Under the pieces are notes generated by a model. The model saw nothing but the letters and a program-made list of their open reading frames with translations, had not been told where the DNA came from and did no database searches. The position numbers and the translations under genes are program-made. Shown piece after piece: positions 1-8,284 of a DNA stretch of 64,000 nt. Origin of the DNA: RYN-230 sp963711705 (GTDB lineage: Bacteria; Actinomycetota; Actinomycetes; Streptosporangiales; Streptosporangiaceae); NCBI GenBank assembly GCA_963711705.1, contig CAVQFM010000013.1, positions 186,001-250,000 of the forward strand, read 5' to 3'. Positions within the stretch are counted from its first letter, which is position 1. The number at the start of each line of letters is the position of its first letter.

Positions 1-2
1 TG

Positions 3-482
3 GCCGGCTGGTGCACGGGCGGCCAGGACGGCGCCGAGCAGATCCGGGCCGGGCTGGGCCAGCTCCGCGACCAGGGGGCCATGGCCCGCCATCCGTACTA
101 CCTGTCGCTGCTGGCCGAGACGCTCATGTCAGCCGGGCAGCCCGGCGCGGCCGGGGCGGTACTGGAGTCCGCCCGTGCCGCCGCGGCCGTGCATGATGAC
201 CGCTCGTGGCTGCCGGAGCTGTACCGCCTGGACGGGCTGCGCACCCCAGGCCCGGCCGGGATGGATTTGCTCGGCCGTGCGGTCGCCGTCGCCGAGCAGC
301 AGGGCAGCCAGGCGCTGCTCCGCCGGGCCACCGAGGAGCTGGCCCGGCGCGCCCCGGCCGGAACGGACGCCGAACGCTCCGCGAACGCCGCGCCTCCTAC
401 TCTCCCCATGAAGCCAGGCCGATCACGGCCGGCCCAACCGGGGAGTATTCATGACCACGACAGCACGACCAGCGCTCTTTGA
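3..482 (+). CDS. C-terminal end of a large ATPase/TPR regulator (partial)
   Basis: The frame is open from the left edge of the window, so this is the last 159 residues of a longer protein. It shows TPR-like helical repeats: a GAEQIRAGLGQLR helix followed by YYLSLLAETLMSAGQ and then GAVLESARA. This pattern is typical of the C-terminus of adenylate-cyclase-like or LuxR/AfsR-type STAND ATPase regulators. The stop lies 32 bases inside the next gene, so the two are probably co-transcribed. The catalytic and DNA-binding parts lie outside the window, so the exact subfamily cannot be set. Confidence 0.7.
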   Translation, partial: AGWCTGGQDGAEQIRAGLGQLRDQGAMARHPYYLSLLAETLMSAGQPGAAGAVLESARAAAAVHDDRSWLPELYRLDGLRTPGPAGMDLLGRAVAVAEQQGSQALLRRATEELARRAPAGTDAERSANAAPPTLPMKPGRSRPAQPGSIHDHDSTTSAL

Positions 483-1842
483 CTCGCTCAGTGCGGCGCT
501 GCGCGGGCCGGTGATCCAGCCCGCGGATGAAGGCTATGACGGCGCCCGCGCCGTTTACAACGCGATGATCGACCGCCGCCCGGCCGCCATCGCCGAGTGC
601 TCAGACGTGGCGGACGTGATGACCGCCGTCCGCTTCGCCCGGGAGAATGGGCTCACGGTTGCGGTCCGGGGCGGCGGGCACAACGCCGGTGGCCTGGGCG
701 TGTGGGACGACGCCCTAGTCATCGACCTGTCCGCGATGCGTGGAGTGACCGTCGACCCGGAAGCCAAGACCGTGCGCGCCGAGGGTGGCTGCGTGTGGGG
801 GGACGTGGACCATGCCACACACGCGTTCGGGCTGGCCACGCCCTCCGGAATCCTGTCCTCGACCGGGGTCGGCGGCCTGTCGCTCGGTGGCGGGATCGGG
901 TACCTGGCCCGCCGGTTTGGGCTCACCGTGGACAACCTGCTCGCCGCGGACGTGGTGCTGGCCGACGGCTCGTTCGTCACCGCCACGGCGGACAGCCACC
1001 CGGACCTGTTCTGGGCACTGCGCGGCGGCGGTGGCAACTTCGGCATCGTGACGTCGTTCCTGTTCCGCTGCCACGACGTGGGCGACGTGGTCGCCGGCCC
1101 CATCCTGTACGACATCGCTGACACGAGCGACGTCCTGCGCTGGTACCGGGAGGTCCAGCCCGGCCTGCCCGAGGAACTGAGCGGCTGGTTCGCCCTGCTC
1201 ACGATCCCGCCCGCGCCGCCCTTCCCCGAGGAGCTGTGGCTGCGCAAGGCGTGCGCGGTCGTCTGGTGCTACACCGGACCGCTGGATCGCGCCGACGAGA
1301 CGATGGCGCCGGTCCGCGAGTTCGGCTCACCGCTGCTCGACGGCACCCAGCAAGTGCCGTTCCCGGCACTGCAGAGCGTGTTCGATGCGCTCTACCCGGC
1401 CGGGCTGCAATGGTACTGGCGTACCGACTTCTTCCGCGAGATCTCCGACGCGGCCATCGCCACCCACCAGGAATTCGGTGAGGCGCTGCCGACCCCGCAC
1501 TCCACGATGCACCTGTATCCCATCGACGGCGCGGCCGCGCGGGTCAGCAGCGACGCAACCGCGTTCGCCTACCGGGATGGTGGCTGGTCCGGGGTGATCG
1601 TCGGCGTGGACCCGGACCCAGCCAACGCCGGCCGGATCAAGGACTGGGCCGTGCGCTATTCGGAGGCGCTGCACCCCACCTCGGCCGGGGGCGGCTACGT
1701 GAACTTCATGATGGCCGAAGAGGGCAGTGACCGGGTGCGGGCCTCCTATGGCCAGAACTACGACCGGCTGGCCCGGATCAAGGGCCGCTATGACCCGGAC
1801 AACTTCTTCCACGTCAACCAGAACATCCCACCGGCCGGGTAA
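451..1842 (+). CDS. FAD-binding oxidoreductase, berberine-bridge-enzyme family
   Basis: This is a secreted-type or cytosolic flavin oxidase of 463 residues, the usual length of the family. The N-terminal FAD_binding_4 (PCMH) domain carries RGGGHNAGG, in which His77 is the expected covalent FAD attachment site. The loop where bicovalent members have a cysteine reads SGILSSTGVGG, so a single covalent bond is likely. The C-terminal BBE signature is intact: NYDRLARIKGRYDPDNFFHVNQN. The substrate cannot be predicted; family members oxidise sugars, alkaloids or polyketides. It overlaps the upstream regulator gene. Confidence 0.92.
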   Translation: MTTTARPALFDSLSAALRGPVIQPADEGYDGARAVYNAMIDRRPAAIAECSDVADVMTAVRFARENGLTVAVRGGGHNAGGLGVWDDALVIDLSAMRGVTVDPEAKTVRAEGGCVWGDVDHATHAFGLATPSGILSSTGVGGLSLGGGIGYLARRFGLTVDNLLAADVVLADGSFVTATADSHPDLFWALRGGGGNFGIVTSFLFRCHDVGDVVAGPILYDIADTSDVLRWYREVQPGLPEELSGWFALLTIPPAPPFPEELWLRKACAVVWCYTGPLDRADETMAPVREFGSPLLDGTQQVPFPALQSVFDALYPAGLQWYWRTDFFREISDAAIATHQEFGEALPTPHSTMHLYPIDGAAARVSSDATAFAYRDGGWSGVIVGVDPDPANAGRIKDWAVRYSEALHPTSAGGGYVNFMMAEEGSDRVRASYGQNYDRLARIKGRYDPDNFFHVNQNIPPAG

Positions 1843-1858
1843 CCGGGGGAGGGCGGGT

Positions 1859-2479
1859 TCAGGCGCGGGGTGCGAGCCGGAGCCGGCCCCGCAGCCGCCA
1901 CAGGGTGCGGCCGGTCCACAGCACCCGGGCGGCCCAGACCACCCGGCTTAGCCACGGCTGGCCGGCCAGCAGCGGCAGCGCTTCCAGCCAGGCACCGCGG
2001 CGCCAGATCCGCGTCGCCAGCCAGGCCAGGCCGGCCAGCACGGCCGCCCCCGCGGCGGCCAGCGCGAGCAGGGCCAGCAGCGCCGCGGCGAGCACCCCGC
2101 TGTGCAGCACGTACAGCGCGGCCAGCACGACCGCCACGGCGAGGCCGGTGGTGACCAGGCCCAGGCCCAGCAGCAGGCGGCGGGCGGCCTGGGCCCAGCC
2201 GCGGGCCCGGCCGGCCACCGGCCGGCCGGGCCGCGGGCTGTCACTGGCCTGCGGGTACCCGGTGCCGCTGGCGGGCAGCCTGTGCGCGGGCAGCCCGCCA
2301 GCGGGCAGGTCACTGGTGAGCCGGTGCAGGTCGCTGACGGTCTGCGCGCGGTAAGCGGACGCCAGCCGGTCCTGGAACTCGGCCAGCGTGAGCCGGCCCG
2401 CGGCATAATGCTCGCGCAGCCGGAAGACGGCCGCCTCCCGGTCCGCGGTCCCAGCGCGGACATCGCCTCGCAGCACCAC
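1859..2479 (-). CDS. DUF1707 domain membrane protein
   Basis: The N-terminal 55 residues form a DUF1707 (SHOCT-like) domain: ADREAAVFRLREHYAAGRL followed by EFQDRLASAY and LTSDLP. A linker and two hydrophobic segments (about residues 95-140) follow, then an arginine-rich cytosolic tail. I chose the GTG at 2479 because GGGGAGG sits five bases upstream and the domain starts right after it; the frame is open further upstream but has no family sequence there. In actinobacteria such proteins are small envelope proteins of unknown role. Confidence 0.72.
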   Translation of the reverse strand: MVLRGDVRAGTADREAAVFRLREHYAAGRLTLAEFQDRLASAYRAQTVSDLHRLTSDLPAGGLPAHRLPASGTGYPQASDSPRPGRPVAGRARGWAQAARRLLLGLGLVTTGLAVAVVLAALYVLHSGVLAAALLALLALAAAGAAVLAGLAWLATRIWRRGAWLEALPLLAGQPWLSRVVWAARVLWTGRTLWRLRGRLRLAPRA

Positions 2480-2661
2480 GTCATCCTCCCCGTAGTCCAG
2501 GACAGCCCGGTTCCCCGGACAGCGCCCGGCTGATGCCGACACGATATGTCGCGAAACTCGCCCCGGCAAATGCCGGGCGCGGGTGACGCTGGCGCCGGCC
2601 GCACCGTGCACTGCACCACCTCGGCACCTGGCCACCCAGCCGCCGGCGGCCCGGGCACCGG

Positions 2662-3183
2662 CTAGTTCAGGAAATAGCTGCTGCCGCCGGTCTGCGGGTT
2701 GGTCACCTGGGCCACCACCGAGACCGTGCCCGCATGGGCGAAGACGAGGGTCAGCGTGATGTCCTTGCCGCCACGCATCGGGCCCGCCCCGGTGATCAGC
2801 AGATGCGGGCCGTCCGGGATCAGCCGGACCGTGTCGTGGGCCGGGATGCCGATGGCCGGGATCGTGTGCATCGCGGTGCTGCCCGGCTGGCCCGGCGCCC
2901 GGAAGGCGACCTTCCCGCCCACGCTGGTCCGCGCGCTGATCAGCCGGTCGCGGCCACCGTTGTTCCGGATGACCAGGTAGCCGACGGTCTCGCCAGGAAC
3001 GCTCGGCTGCGCCACGTACGCCGTGGCCAGCGCGATAGACGGGCTGGCGCTGGCCCGCCCGCAGCCGGCCAGCCCGGCCGTGGCCAGCGCACCCAGGCAC
3101 GCGGCCACCACCACGCGGGTCATCCGGCGGGCGGGTGCTGGCCTGGACGCGGCCCGCGGCAGGGCGAAATGGGTTCCCGGCAT
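2662..3183 (-). CDS. PCu(A)C-like copper chaperone lipoprotein
   Basis: This 173-residue exported protein has a lipobox LAGC after a hydrophobic stretch, so it should be a lipoprotein on the outer face of the membrane. The rest matches the PCu(A)C (DUF461) fold: YLVIRNNGG, IPAHDTVRLIPDGPHLLITG and ITLTLVFAHAGTVSV. Classical members bind Cu(I) with an HxMxM-like motif at the PGGxHLMLM position. Here it reads HLLITG, so both methionines are missing and copper binding is doubtful. The start at 3183 has GAGGAG close upstream; ATG 3123 is an alternative. Confidence 0.75.
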   Translation of the reverse strand: MPGTHFALPRAASRPAPARRMTRVVVAACLGALATAGLAGCGRASASPSIALATAYVAQPSVPGETVGYLVIRNNGGRDRLISARTSVGGKVAFRAPGQPGSTAMHTIPAIGIPAHDTVRLIPDGPHLLITGAGPMRGGKDITLTLVFAHAGTVSVVAQVTNPQTGGSSYFLN

Positions 3184-3287
3184 GCTCCTCAGCCTTGTGG
3201 TCGGCAGCGTCAGGTCGATCGTAGTCCCGGGCGGGGCCTGGCCGGGCCGCCGGGGCGGCGCCGGCCAGGCCAGCGGGCAGCGGCAGG

Positions 3288-3533
3288 TCAGGAGTAGTCC
3301 CGGAAGGCCGGCCAGGCGCGGGACCACGAGCCGTGCAGCCCGGTGGCCAGGTAGACCGGGGCGCCCTGCTCGTCGTCGCTGACCCCCAGCCCGTTGCTGA
3401 ACGTGGCGATGTGCCGGACGTGGGCGAACTCCCGGTGGAGCAGTCCCGGGTCCACGTTGACCGCGAGCACCGTCGTGTCCGCCGCCGGTGGCGGGCCCCA
3501 CAGCCAGAAGTTGTTGTGACCGAAGCAGCGATG
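3288..3533 (-). pseudogene. C-terminal remnant of an ArnT/PMT-type glycosyltransferase
   Basis: About 81 codons before a stop read like the periplasmic C-terminus of actinobacterial GT39/ArnT-like membrane glycosyltransferases: GHNNFWLWGPPP, then FSNGLGVSDDEQGAPVYLATGL and SWSRAWPAF. Such proteins are normally about 500 residues with many membrane helices, none of which is present upstream, where a histidine kinase gene runs on the other strand. I read this as a decayed fragment left by deletion. Homology is judged from memory of the motif set. Confidence 0.55.
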
Positions 3534-3737
3534 CTGCTGTGAGCGGATTGTGCTGCATACCGGCATGGTCGCCGGCCCGCGGGCCTGGGCACATCGGGCC
3601 GCCGGGCCATTTCCCGGGTCAGCTTCCCGGGTGAGCCCGGGGCCGGGTTCCGGTCGGTTCTCACCCGGATGGGGGAGCGGGCCCGCTCCACCGCCGGGCG
3701 GATGCCCCGCGATCGCCCGGCGGCTTACCATCAGGGC

Positions 3738-4949
3738 GTGAAGAGGCTGATGGCCCGGGCCGCCGCGCTCCCCCCGCGGCTCCAGGACCTCGCCCTGGCG
3801 CTCGCCCTGACCGTGATCGACGTGGCCGTGCTGGTGCCCTACCGGTCCCAGCTGCACCCGTTCTGGCTGGCTCTCGGCCTGGTGATCGCGCAGAACATCC
3901 CGCTCACCTGGCGGCGGCGCTGGCCGGTGGCCGTGCTGCTGGCCAGCGGCATCCCGCGGGTCACCTACGACCAGCTCGCCTTCGGCTACGCGCCGCTGCC
4001 GCTGGCCAACGCGATCGCGCTGTACACCGTGATGGACCGCTGCCCGCCGGTCACCCGCCGGGTGGTGCTGGCCCTGGTGGTCATCGGCACGACGGTCTCG
4101 CAGCTGTCGCCCGGCCATAACCAGCCCTACGATGCGACCGTGTCCGCGCTGATCAGCCTCACGGCGTGGATGGCCGCGGTGCTCAGCCGGACCCGGCGGG
4201 CCTATACCCAGGAGGTGGAGGACCGGGCCGCCCGGGCGGAAGCCGAACGCGATGGCGAGGCGGCCCAGGCCGCGCTGGCCGAGCGCACCCGGATCGCCCG
4301 GGAACTGCACGACGTGGTGGCGCACCACGTGAGCCTGATGGCGGTCCAGGCCGAAGCGGCCACCGCGCTGCTGCCCGGCCGGCCGGACGCGGCGGCCAGG
4401 TCGGTGGAGGTGATCGCGGCCACGGCCCGGCAGGCGCTCACCGAGCTGCGCCGGCTGCTCGGCGTGCTGCGCGGGCCGTCCGAGCACCTGGAGACGACCC
4501 CGGCGATGTCCCTCGCCGATCTCGGCGCCGTGCTTGACCAGGTTCGCGGGGCCGGGCTCCCGGTGGAGCTGACCGTGTGCGGCACGCCGGGCCCGCTCAC
4601 CCCCAGTATCGAGCTGACCGCGTACCGCATCGTCCAGGAGGCGCTGACCAACACCATCCGGCATGCGCACACGGTCCAGGCGGCGGTCACCGTGAGCTAT
4701 GAGCCGGGGTTCGTCACGGTCAGCATCACCGACTCCCAGCCGGGTGGTGGGCCGGTGCCGGGCGCCGGGCCCTTGGCAGCCGTAAACGGGAGTGCGGCCG
4801 ACCGCCCGGTGGTCCCGGCGCGGCTGCTGGTCGGCGGGTTCGGCCTGGCCGGGATCGCGGAGCGGGTGGCCTCCTGCGGTGGCAACCTTAGTGTCGGCCC
4901 GACGGGCAGTGGCGGGTTCGCCGTCACCGCCCGGCTGCCGGCCCAGTAA
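3738..4949 (+). CDS. Sensor histidine kinase, NarL/DesK type
   Basis: This membrane kinase senses an unknown signal and should phosphorylate the response regulator encoded 13 bases downstream. It has five or so hydrophobic segments in the first 160 residues, a coiled-coil stretch rich in Glu, Arg and Ala, then the HisKA_3 H-box RIARELHDVVAHHVSLM and a HATPase domain with RIVQEALTNTIRHA and GFGLAGIAERVA. The first 23 codons of the longest frame are unlike the family, so GTG 3738 (or ATG 3750) is the likely start. The ATP-lid region holds a proline/glycine-rich insert. Confidence 0.9.
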   Translation: MKRLMARAAALPPRLQDLALALALTVIDVAVLVPYRSQLHPFWLALGLVIAQNIPLTWRRRWPVAVLLASGIPRVTYDQLAFGYAPLPLANAIALYTVMDRCPPVTRRVVLALVVIGTTVSQLSPGHNQPYDATVSALISLTAWMAAVLSRTRRAYTQEVEDRAARAEAERDGEAAQAALAERTRIARELHDVVAHHVSLMAVQAEAATALLPGRPDAAARSVEVIAATARQALTELRRLLGVLRGPSEHLETTPAMSLADLGAVLDQVRGAGLPVELTVCGTPGPLTPSIELTAYRIVQEALTNTIRHAHTVQAAVTVSYEPGFVTVSITDSQPGGGPVPGAGPLAAVNGSAADRPVVPARLLVGGFGLAGIAERVASCGGNLSVGPTGSGGFAVTARLPAQ

Positions 4950-4962
4950 GGAGCCACCCGTG

Positions 4963-5694
4963 ATGAGCACCACCGATCTGACCGCCGCCGAGGCGGCCCG
5001 CCCGATCCGGGTGCTCGTCGTCGACGACCAGGAACTCGTCCGCGCGGGTTTCTGCGTGATCCTGGACGCCGCCGACGGCATCAGCGTGGTCGGTGAGGCG
5101 GCGAACGGCGCGGGTGCGGTGGCCGCGGTGGCCGAGAAAGCACCGGACGTGGTGCTGATGGACATCCGGATGCCCGGGATGGACGGGCTGGAGGCCACCC
5201 GGCAGATCACCCGGGCCCGCGGCCAGGACGGCCCGCGGGTGGTCATGCTCACCACGTTCGATCTCGATGACTATGTGTACGAGGCCCTCCGCGCCGGGGC
5301 CAGCGGCTTCCTGCTCAAGGACGCGCCGCGGCACGACCTGGTCGCGGCGGTGCGGGTCGCGGCCGCGGGGGAGGCGCTGCTGGCCCCGTCGGTGACCAGG
5401 ATGCTGATCGAGGCGTTCGCGCGGCGGCCGGCCGCCGCCGCGACCGCCCCGTCCCGGCTGGCCTCGCTCACAACCCGGGAAAAGGACATTCTGCTGCTGC
5501 TGGCCCGGGGGCAGAGCAACGCGGAGATCGCCCGCAGCCTGTTCGTTGGCGAGGCCACGGTCAAGACGCACATCGGCCACATGCTGGCCAAGCTCGGCTT
5601 GCGCGACCGGGTGCAGGCGGTGATCCTGGCCTACGAGACCGGCCTGGTCGTGCCCGGCCAGCCGGCTGAGGCGCTGGCCGGCCAGGCGTGGTGA
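4963..5694 (+). CDS. Response regulator, NarL/LuxR type
   Basis: This is the partner of the kinase just upstream. The receiver domain has the acidic pair VVDDQE, phospho-acceptor Asp67 in VLMDIRMPGMDG, TTFD and LLKDA. After a short Ala/Pro linker comes a LuxR-type helix-turn-helix (LTTREKDILLLLARGQSNAEIA and VKTHIGHMLAKLGLRDR). AAGGAG at 4948 precedes both GTG 4960 and ATG 4963; the ATG is nine bases away. It is a cytoplasmic transcription factor with unknown targets. Confidence 0.93.
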   Translation: MSTTDLTAAEAARPIRVLVVDDQELVRAGFCVILDAADGISVVGEAANGAGAVAAVAEKAPDVVLMDIRMPGMDGLEATRQITRARGQDGPRVVMLTTFDLDDYVYEALRAGASGFLLKDAPRHDLVAAVRVAAAGEALLAPSVTRMLIEAFARRPAAAATAPSRLASLTTREKDILLLLARGQSNAEIARSLFVGEATVKTHIGHMLAKLGLRDRVQAVILAYETGLVVPGQPAEALAGQAW

Positions 5695-5698
5695 TGGA

Positions 5699-6673
5699 TC
5701 AGGCCAGTGCCAGCCGCCAGGTCTGGCCGACCAGGTCGTGCCCGAAACTGTGGTGCTGGTCTTCTTCCACCAGCTCGAACCCGGCCCGCTGGTAGATGCG
5801 GCGGGCGGCGGCCAGTGCATCGTTGGTCCACAGCACGATCTCGGCGTACCCGGCGCGCCGGGCGAACGCCAGGCACTCCGCGACCAGCCGCTCGCCCAGG
5901 CCCAGCCCTCGCGCCTGCGGCTCGACCAGCAGCAGCCGGAGCCGTGCGACCGAGTCCGACTCGCGCATGCAGAACACGCAGCCGGCCGGCGCACCGTCCA
6001 GCTCGGCGATCCACGCCGCCTCCCCGGGGTCGTCTCGTGCCGCGAAGTCGGCGACGATCCGGGCGACCAGCGTCTCGTAGCTGGCGTCCCAGCCGTACTC
6101 CTGCGCGTACAGCGCCCCGTTGCGCTGCACCACCCAGCCGAGATCGCCGGGCCGTGGCGCGCGGAGCACGAAGGCGGCCGGCCGGTCACGCCGCTCGGTG
6201 ATCTCCCGGATCGTGGCCATCGCCTCGACCAGCCGCTGCTGCTCGGCATCGGTCAGCCGGCCGAGCAGCGCGCTGATCTGCTCGACCGAGCGCTGGTCCA
6301 GCCCGCGGAACGCCTGCCGGCCGGCCGCGGTCACCGTGATCACCCGGCGGCGGGCGTCCATCGCCGAGCGTTCCCGGGTGACCAGCCCGTCCGCCTCGAA
6401 CCGGGCCAGGATCCGGCTCAGGTAACCCGCGTCGATGTCCACCTGGCAGCGCAGCGCGCTGATCTCGCACTGGCCGTCCTGGGCCAACTCGAACAGCACC
6501 CGGGCCTCGGTGAGCGAGTACGGCGAGTCCAGGTACCCGCCGCGGAGCAGGCCGATCAGGCTGGTGTAGACGCGGTTGAACTCGCGCACCGCCCTGACCC
6601 GCCCGGCGCTGATCGCTGGCCCGTTCCCAGGAACCAGCGAACTATCTGACGGAGGCAAGGAAGTCTTTGACAT
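5699..6673 (-). CDS. MarR-GNAT fusion: HTH regulator with acetyltransferase domain
   Basis: Residues 1-150 form a MarR winged helix (SLTEARVLFELA, DAGYLSRILARFEADGLVTR, DARRRVITVTAAG). Residues 165-324 form a GNAT acetyltransferase with the acetyl-CoA loop QARGLGLGERLV and IYQRAGF. Such fusions occur in many actinobacteria; the acetylated substrate is unknown. ATG 6673 is preceded by GGGAG eleven bases away; TTG 6679 lies in frame and is also possible. A perfect 15-base palindrome lies over the start codon and suggests autorepression. The gene is convergent with the response regulator, with only four bases between stops. Confidence 0.9.
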   Translation of the reverse strand: MSKTSLPPSDSSLVPGNGPAISAGRVRAVREFNRVYTSLIGLLRGGYLDSPYSLTEARVLFELAQDGQCEISALRCQVDIDAGYLSRILARFEADGLVTRERSAMDARRRVITVTAAGRQAFRGLDQRSVEQISALLGRLTDAEQQRLVEAMATIREITERRDRPAAFVLRAPRPGDLGWVVQRNGALYAQEYGWDASYETLVARIVADFAARDDPGEAAWIAELDGAPAGCVFCMRESDSVARLRLLLVEPQARGLGLGERLVAECLAFARRAGYAEIVLWTNDALAAARRIYQRAGFELVEEDQHHSFGHDLVGQTWRLALA

Positions 6674-6680
6674 AGTCAAA
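6666..6680. promoter_or_regulatory. Palindromic operator candidate at marR-GNAT start
   Basis: TTTGAC-ATA-GTCAAA is a perfect inverted repeat with 6-base arms and a 3-base spacer, in strikingly AT-rich surroundings. It covers the start codon of the MarR-GNAT gene. MarR proteins bind 14-20 bp palindromes over their own promoters, so this is the natural autoregulatory site. Function is inferred. Confidence 0.55.
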
Positions 6681-6867
6681 TAATCTCCCGCCAGCCCGCC
6701 CCAGGCAACCCCTCACCAATAATGATGGCGGCCACGGCCCCGGTTTGCTGGCGGTGATGGTGGCCCGGACAGTCACCTGGCTGGTCCCGTGCTTATCAGA
6801 CCAACACGGCCGATCTGTGCGGCATTTGGCCGGTACCGCCTGCTGTCCGCGGCGCCCGTCTTAGCGA

Positions 6868-7647
6868 TCACGATCGGTCCCCACGGTGGGAGAAGTAGGC
6901 AGCGGGAGTGAGCCCGGTTTCCCGGCGGAACGCGGCGACGAAGGCGCTGGGCGTCTCGTAGCCGACGTGCCGGGCGACCATGCCAACCGACTGGCCTGCC
7001 GCGAGCCGCGGCAGTGCGGCCTGCAGCCGGGCCAGCCGGCGCCACTGGCCGAACGGCATTCCCGTCCCAGCCAAGAACGCGCGCGCGAGGGTCCGCCCGC
7101 TGGCGCCGACGTTCCGACCCCACTCGGCCAAAGTCCGCCCGTCAGCCGGGTTGGCGAGTAGCGCGGCAGCAACGGCCGCGGCGCGCCCGTCGCTGGGCAT
7201 GCCCACATCGATTGTGGTCATCGCCACGGGCTGCAGCAGGTCGCAGAGCAGCGCCTCTGCCCGTTCCCGCTGCGCGGCGGCTAGGGACCCGGTGTCCATG
7301 TAGCCAATTAGCTCGGCGAGCAGCGGGGTCACCGTTACCGGCACCGGTCCCGTCCAGCCGGCCCAGGCCCGGTCCGGCCGGAGGTACAGTGACCGCATTG
7401 TCGCCACTCCAGCTGACAGCGTCTCGTGCTTCAGCCCGGCCGGAATCCACAGCGCCCTAGTCGGCGGCAGCACCCAGTCAGCCGAGTCGGCCCGCACCGT
7501 GAGCACGCCGCTGGCCGCCCAGGCGAGCTGATGATCATCGTGGGTGTGCCAGTCGAAAACCACCCCGGTCGCCATCGGGAACGTGGCGACGATCACCGAG
7601 CCCGCACTATCCGCCCACGGGCCGCCAAGTTGTCCGTCCTGCGACAT
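6868..7647 (-). CDS. AraC family transcriptional regulator with cupin sensor
   Basis: The 259-residue protein has an N-terminal AraC-type cupin (DWHTHDDHQLAWAASGVL, LPPTRALWIPAGLKH) and a C-terminal pair of helix-turn-helix motifs (LAEWGRNVGASGRTLARAF and MVARHVGYETPSAFVAAFRRETG). The conserved HTHDDHQ may bind a metal, as in the RipA/YdeC-like subgroup. It is transcribed divergently from the methyltransferase gene with only 55 bases between starts, so that gene is a likely target. Confidence 0.92.
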   Translation of the reverse strand: MSQDGQLGGPWADSAGSVIVATFPMATGVVFDWHTHDDHQLAWAASGVLTVRADSADWVLPPTRALWIPAGLKHETLSAGVATMRSLYLRPDRAWAGWTGPVPVTVTPLLAELIGYMDTGSLAAAQRERAEALLCDLLQPVAMTTIDVGMPSDGRAAAVAAALLANPADGRTLAEWGRNVGASGRTLARAFLAGTGMPFGQWRRLARLQAALPRLAAGQSVGMVARHVGYETPSAFVAAFRRETGLTPAAYFSHRGDRS

Positions 7648-7702
7648 GAGGTGTCATTCTACGCCGTTGGCGTCAGCACAGCCTGCCCGTAGCGTCGTCC
7701 CC

Positions 7703-8284
7703 ATGAACCCTGACCATGAGAAACTGTGCAGCAGCCCGGAATGGGCCGCGGACCTGCAGGCGCAGATCCTCCCGGTCGTGACAGCCGGGGTCAGCCTCGG
7801 CCAGGACATGCTGGAGATCGGCCCCGGGCCGGGCGCCGCCACCGCCTGGCTACTGGAGCGGGTGGCTCACCTTACCGTCCTTGAAGCCGACGACGCCGCG
7901 GCGACACGACTGGCCGGGCGCTACCCCGACAGCAATGTCACCGTCGACATCGGTGATGCGACGCAGATGCCTTATGGCGACGAGTCGTTCGACTCCGTGG
8001 GCTCGTTCACCATGCTGCATCACGTGCCCACCGCGGCGGCGCAGTACCAGATCCTCGCCGAGGCACTGCGGGTGCTGCGGCCCGGAGGGTGGCTGGCCGG
8101 CTCCGACAGCCTGGCCAGCAACGGCCTGCACCACTTCCACCATGACGACACCTACAACCCGGCCGAGCCGTCAACGCTGCTGGTATGGCTCCGCACCCTC
8201 GGCTTCACCCCTATCACGATCACGATAGGCGACGAGCTGATGTTCACCGCCTGCAAGCCCGCCAGGGAGGCGAGCCTGTCATGA
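7703..8284 (+). CDS. SAM-dependent class I methyltransferase
   Basis: This 193-residue cytosolic enzyme has the Rossmann SAM-binding motif I LEIGPGPGAAT, an acidic residue at the end of strand 2 (VLEADD), motif DATQMPYGDESFDSV and the post-motif LRVLRPGGWL. It belongs to the Methyltransf_11 group; the acceptor molecule is not evident. It overlaps the next gene by four bases (ATGA), so both should be translated together. The AraC regulator upstream faces away. Confidence 0.9.
   Translation: MNPDHEKLCSSPEWAADLQAQILPVVTAGVSLGQDMLEIGPGPGAATAWLLERVAHLTVLEADDAAATRLAGRYPDSNVTVDIGDATQMPYGDESFDSVGSFTMLHHVPTAAAQYQILAEALRVLRPGGWLAGSDSLASNGLHHFHHDDTYNPAEPSTLLVWLRTLGFTPITITIGDELMFTACKPAREASLS

Noticed and set aside
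451..1842. Cys114 as a second covalent FAD attachment site
   Set aside because: It is not in the GxxC-like loop where bicovalent enzymes carry the cysteine; that loop here has no Cys.
1859..3691. 610-codon open frame on the minus strand
   Set aside because: Only its last 206 codons show DUF1707 sequence; the remainder is antisense or a wrong frame of the PCu(A)C gene with typical GC-rich shadow composition.
3288..5255. 655-codon minus-strand frame
   Set aside because: It is the mirror of the histidine kinase and response regulator; only the final 81 codons have meaningful sequence.
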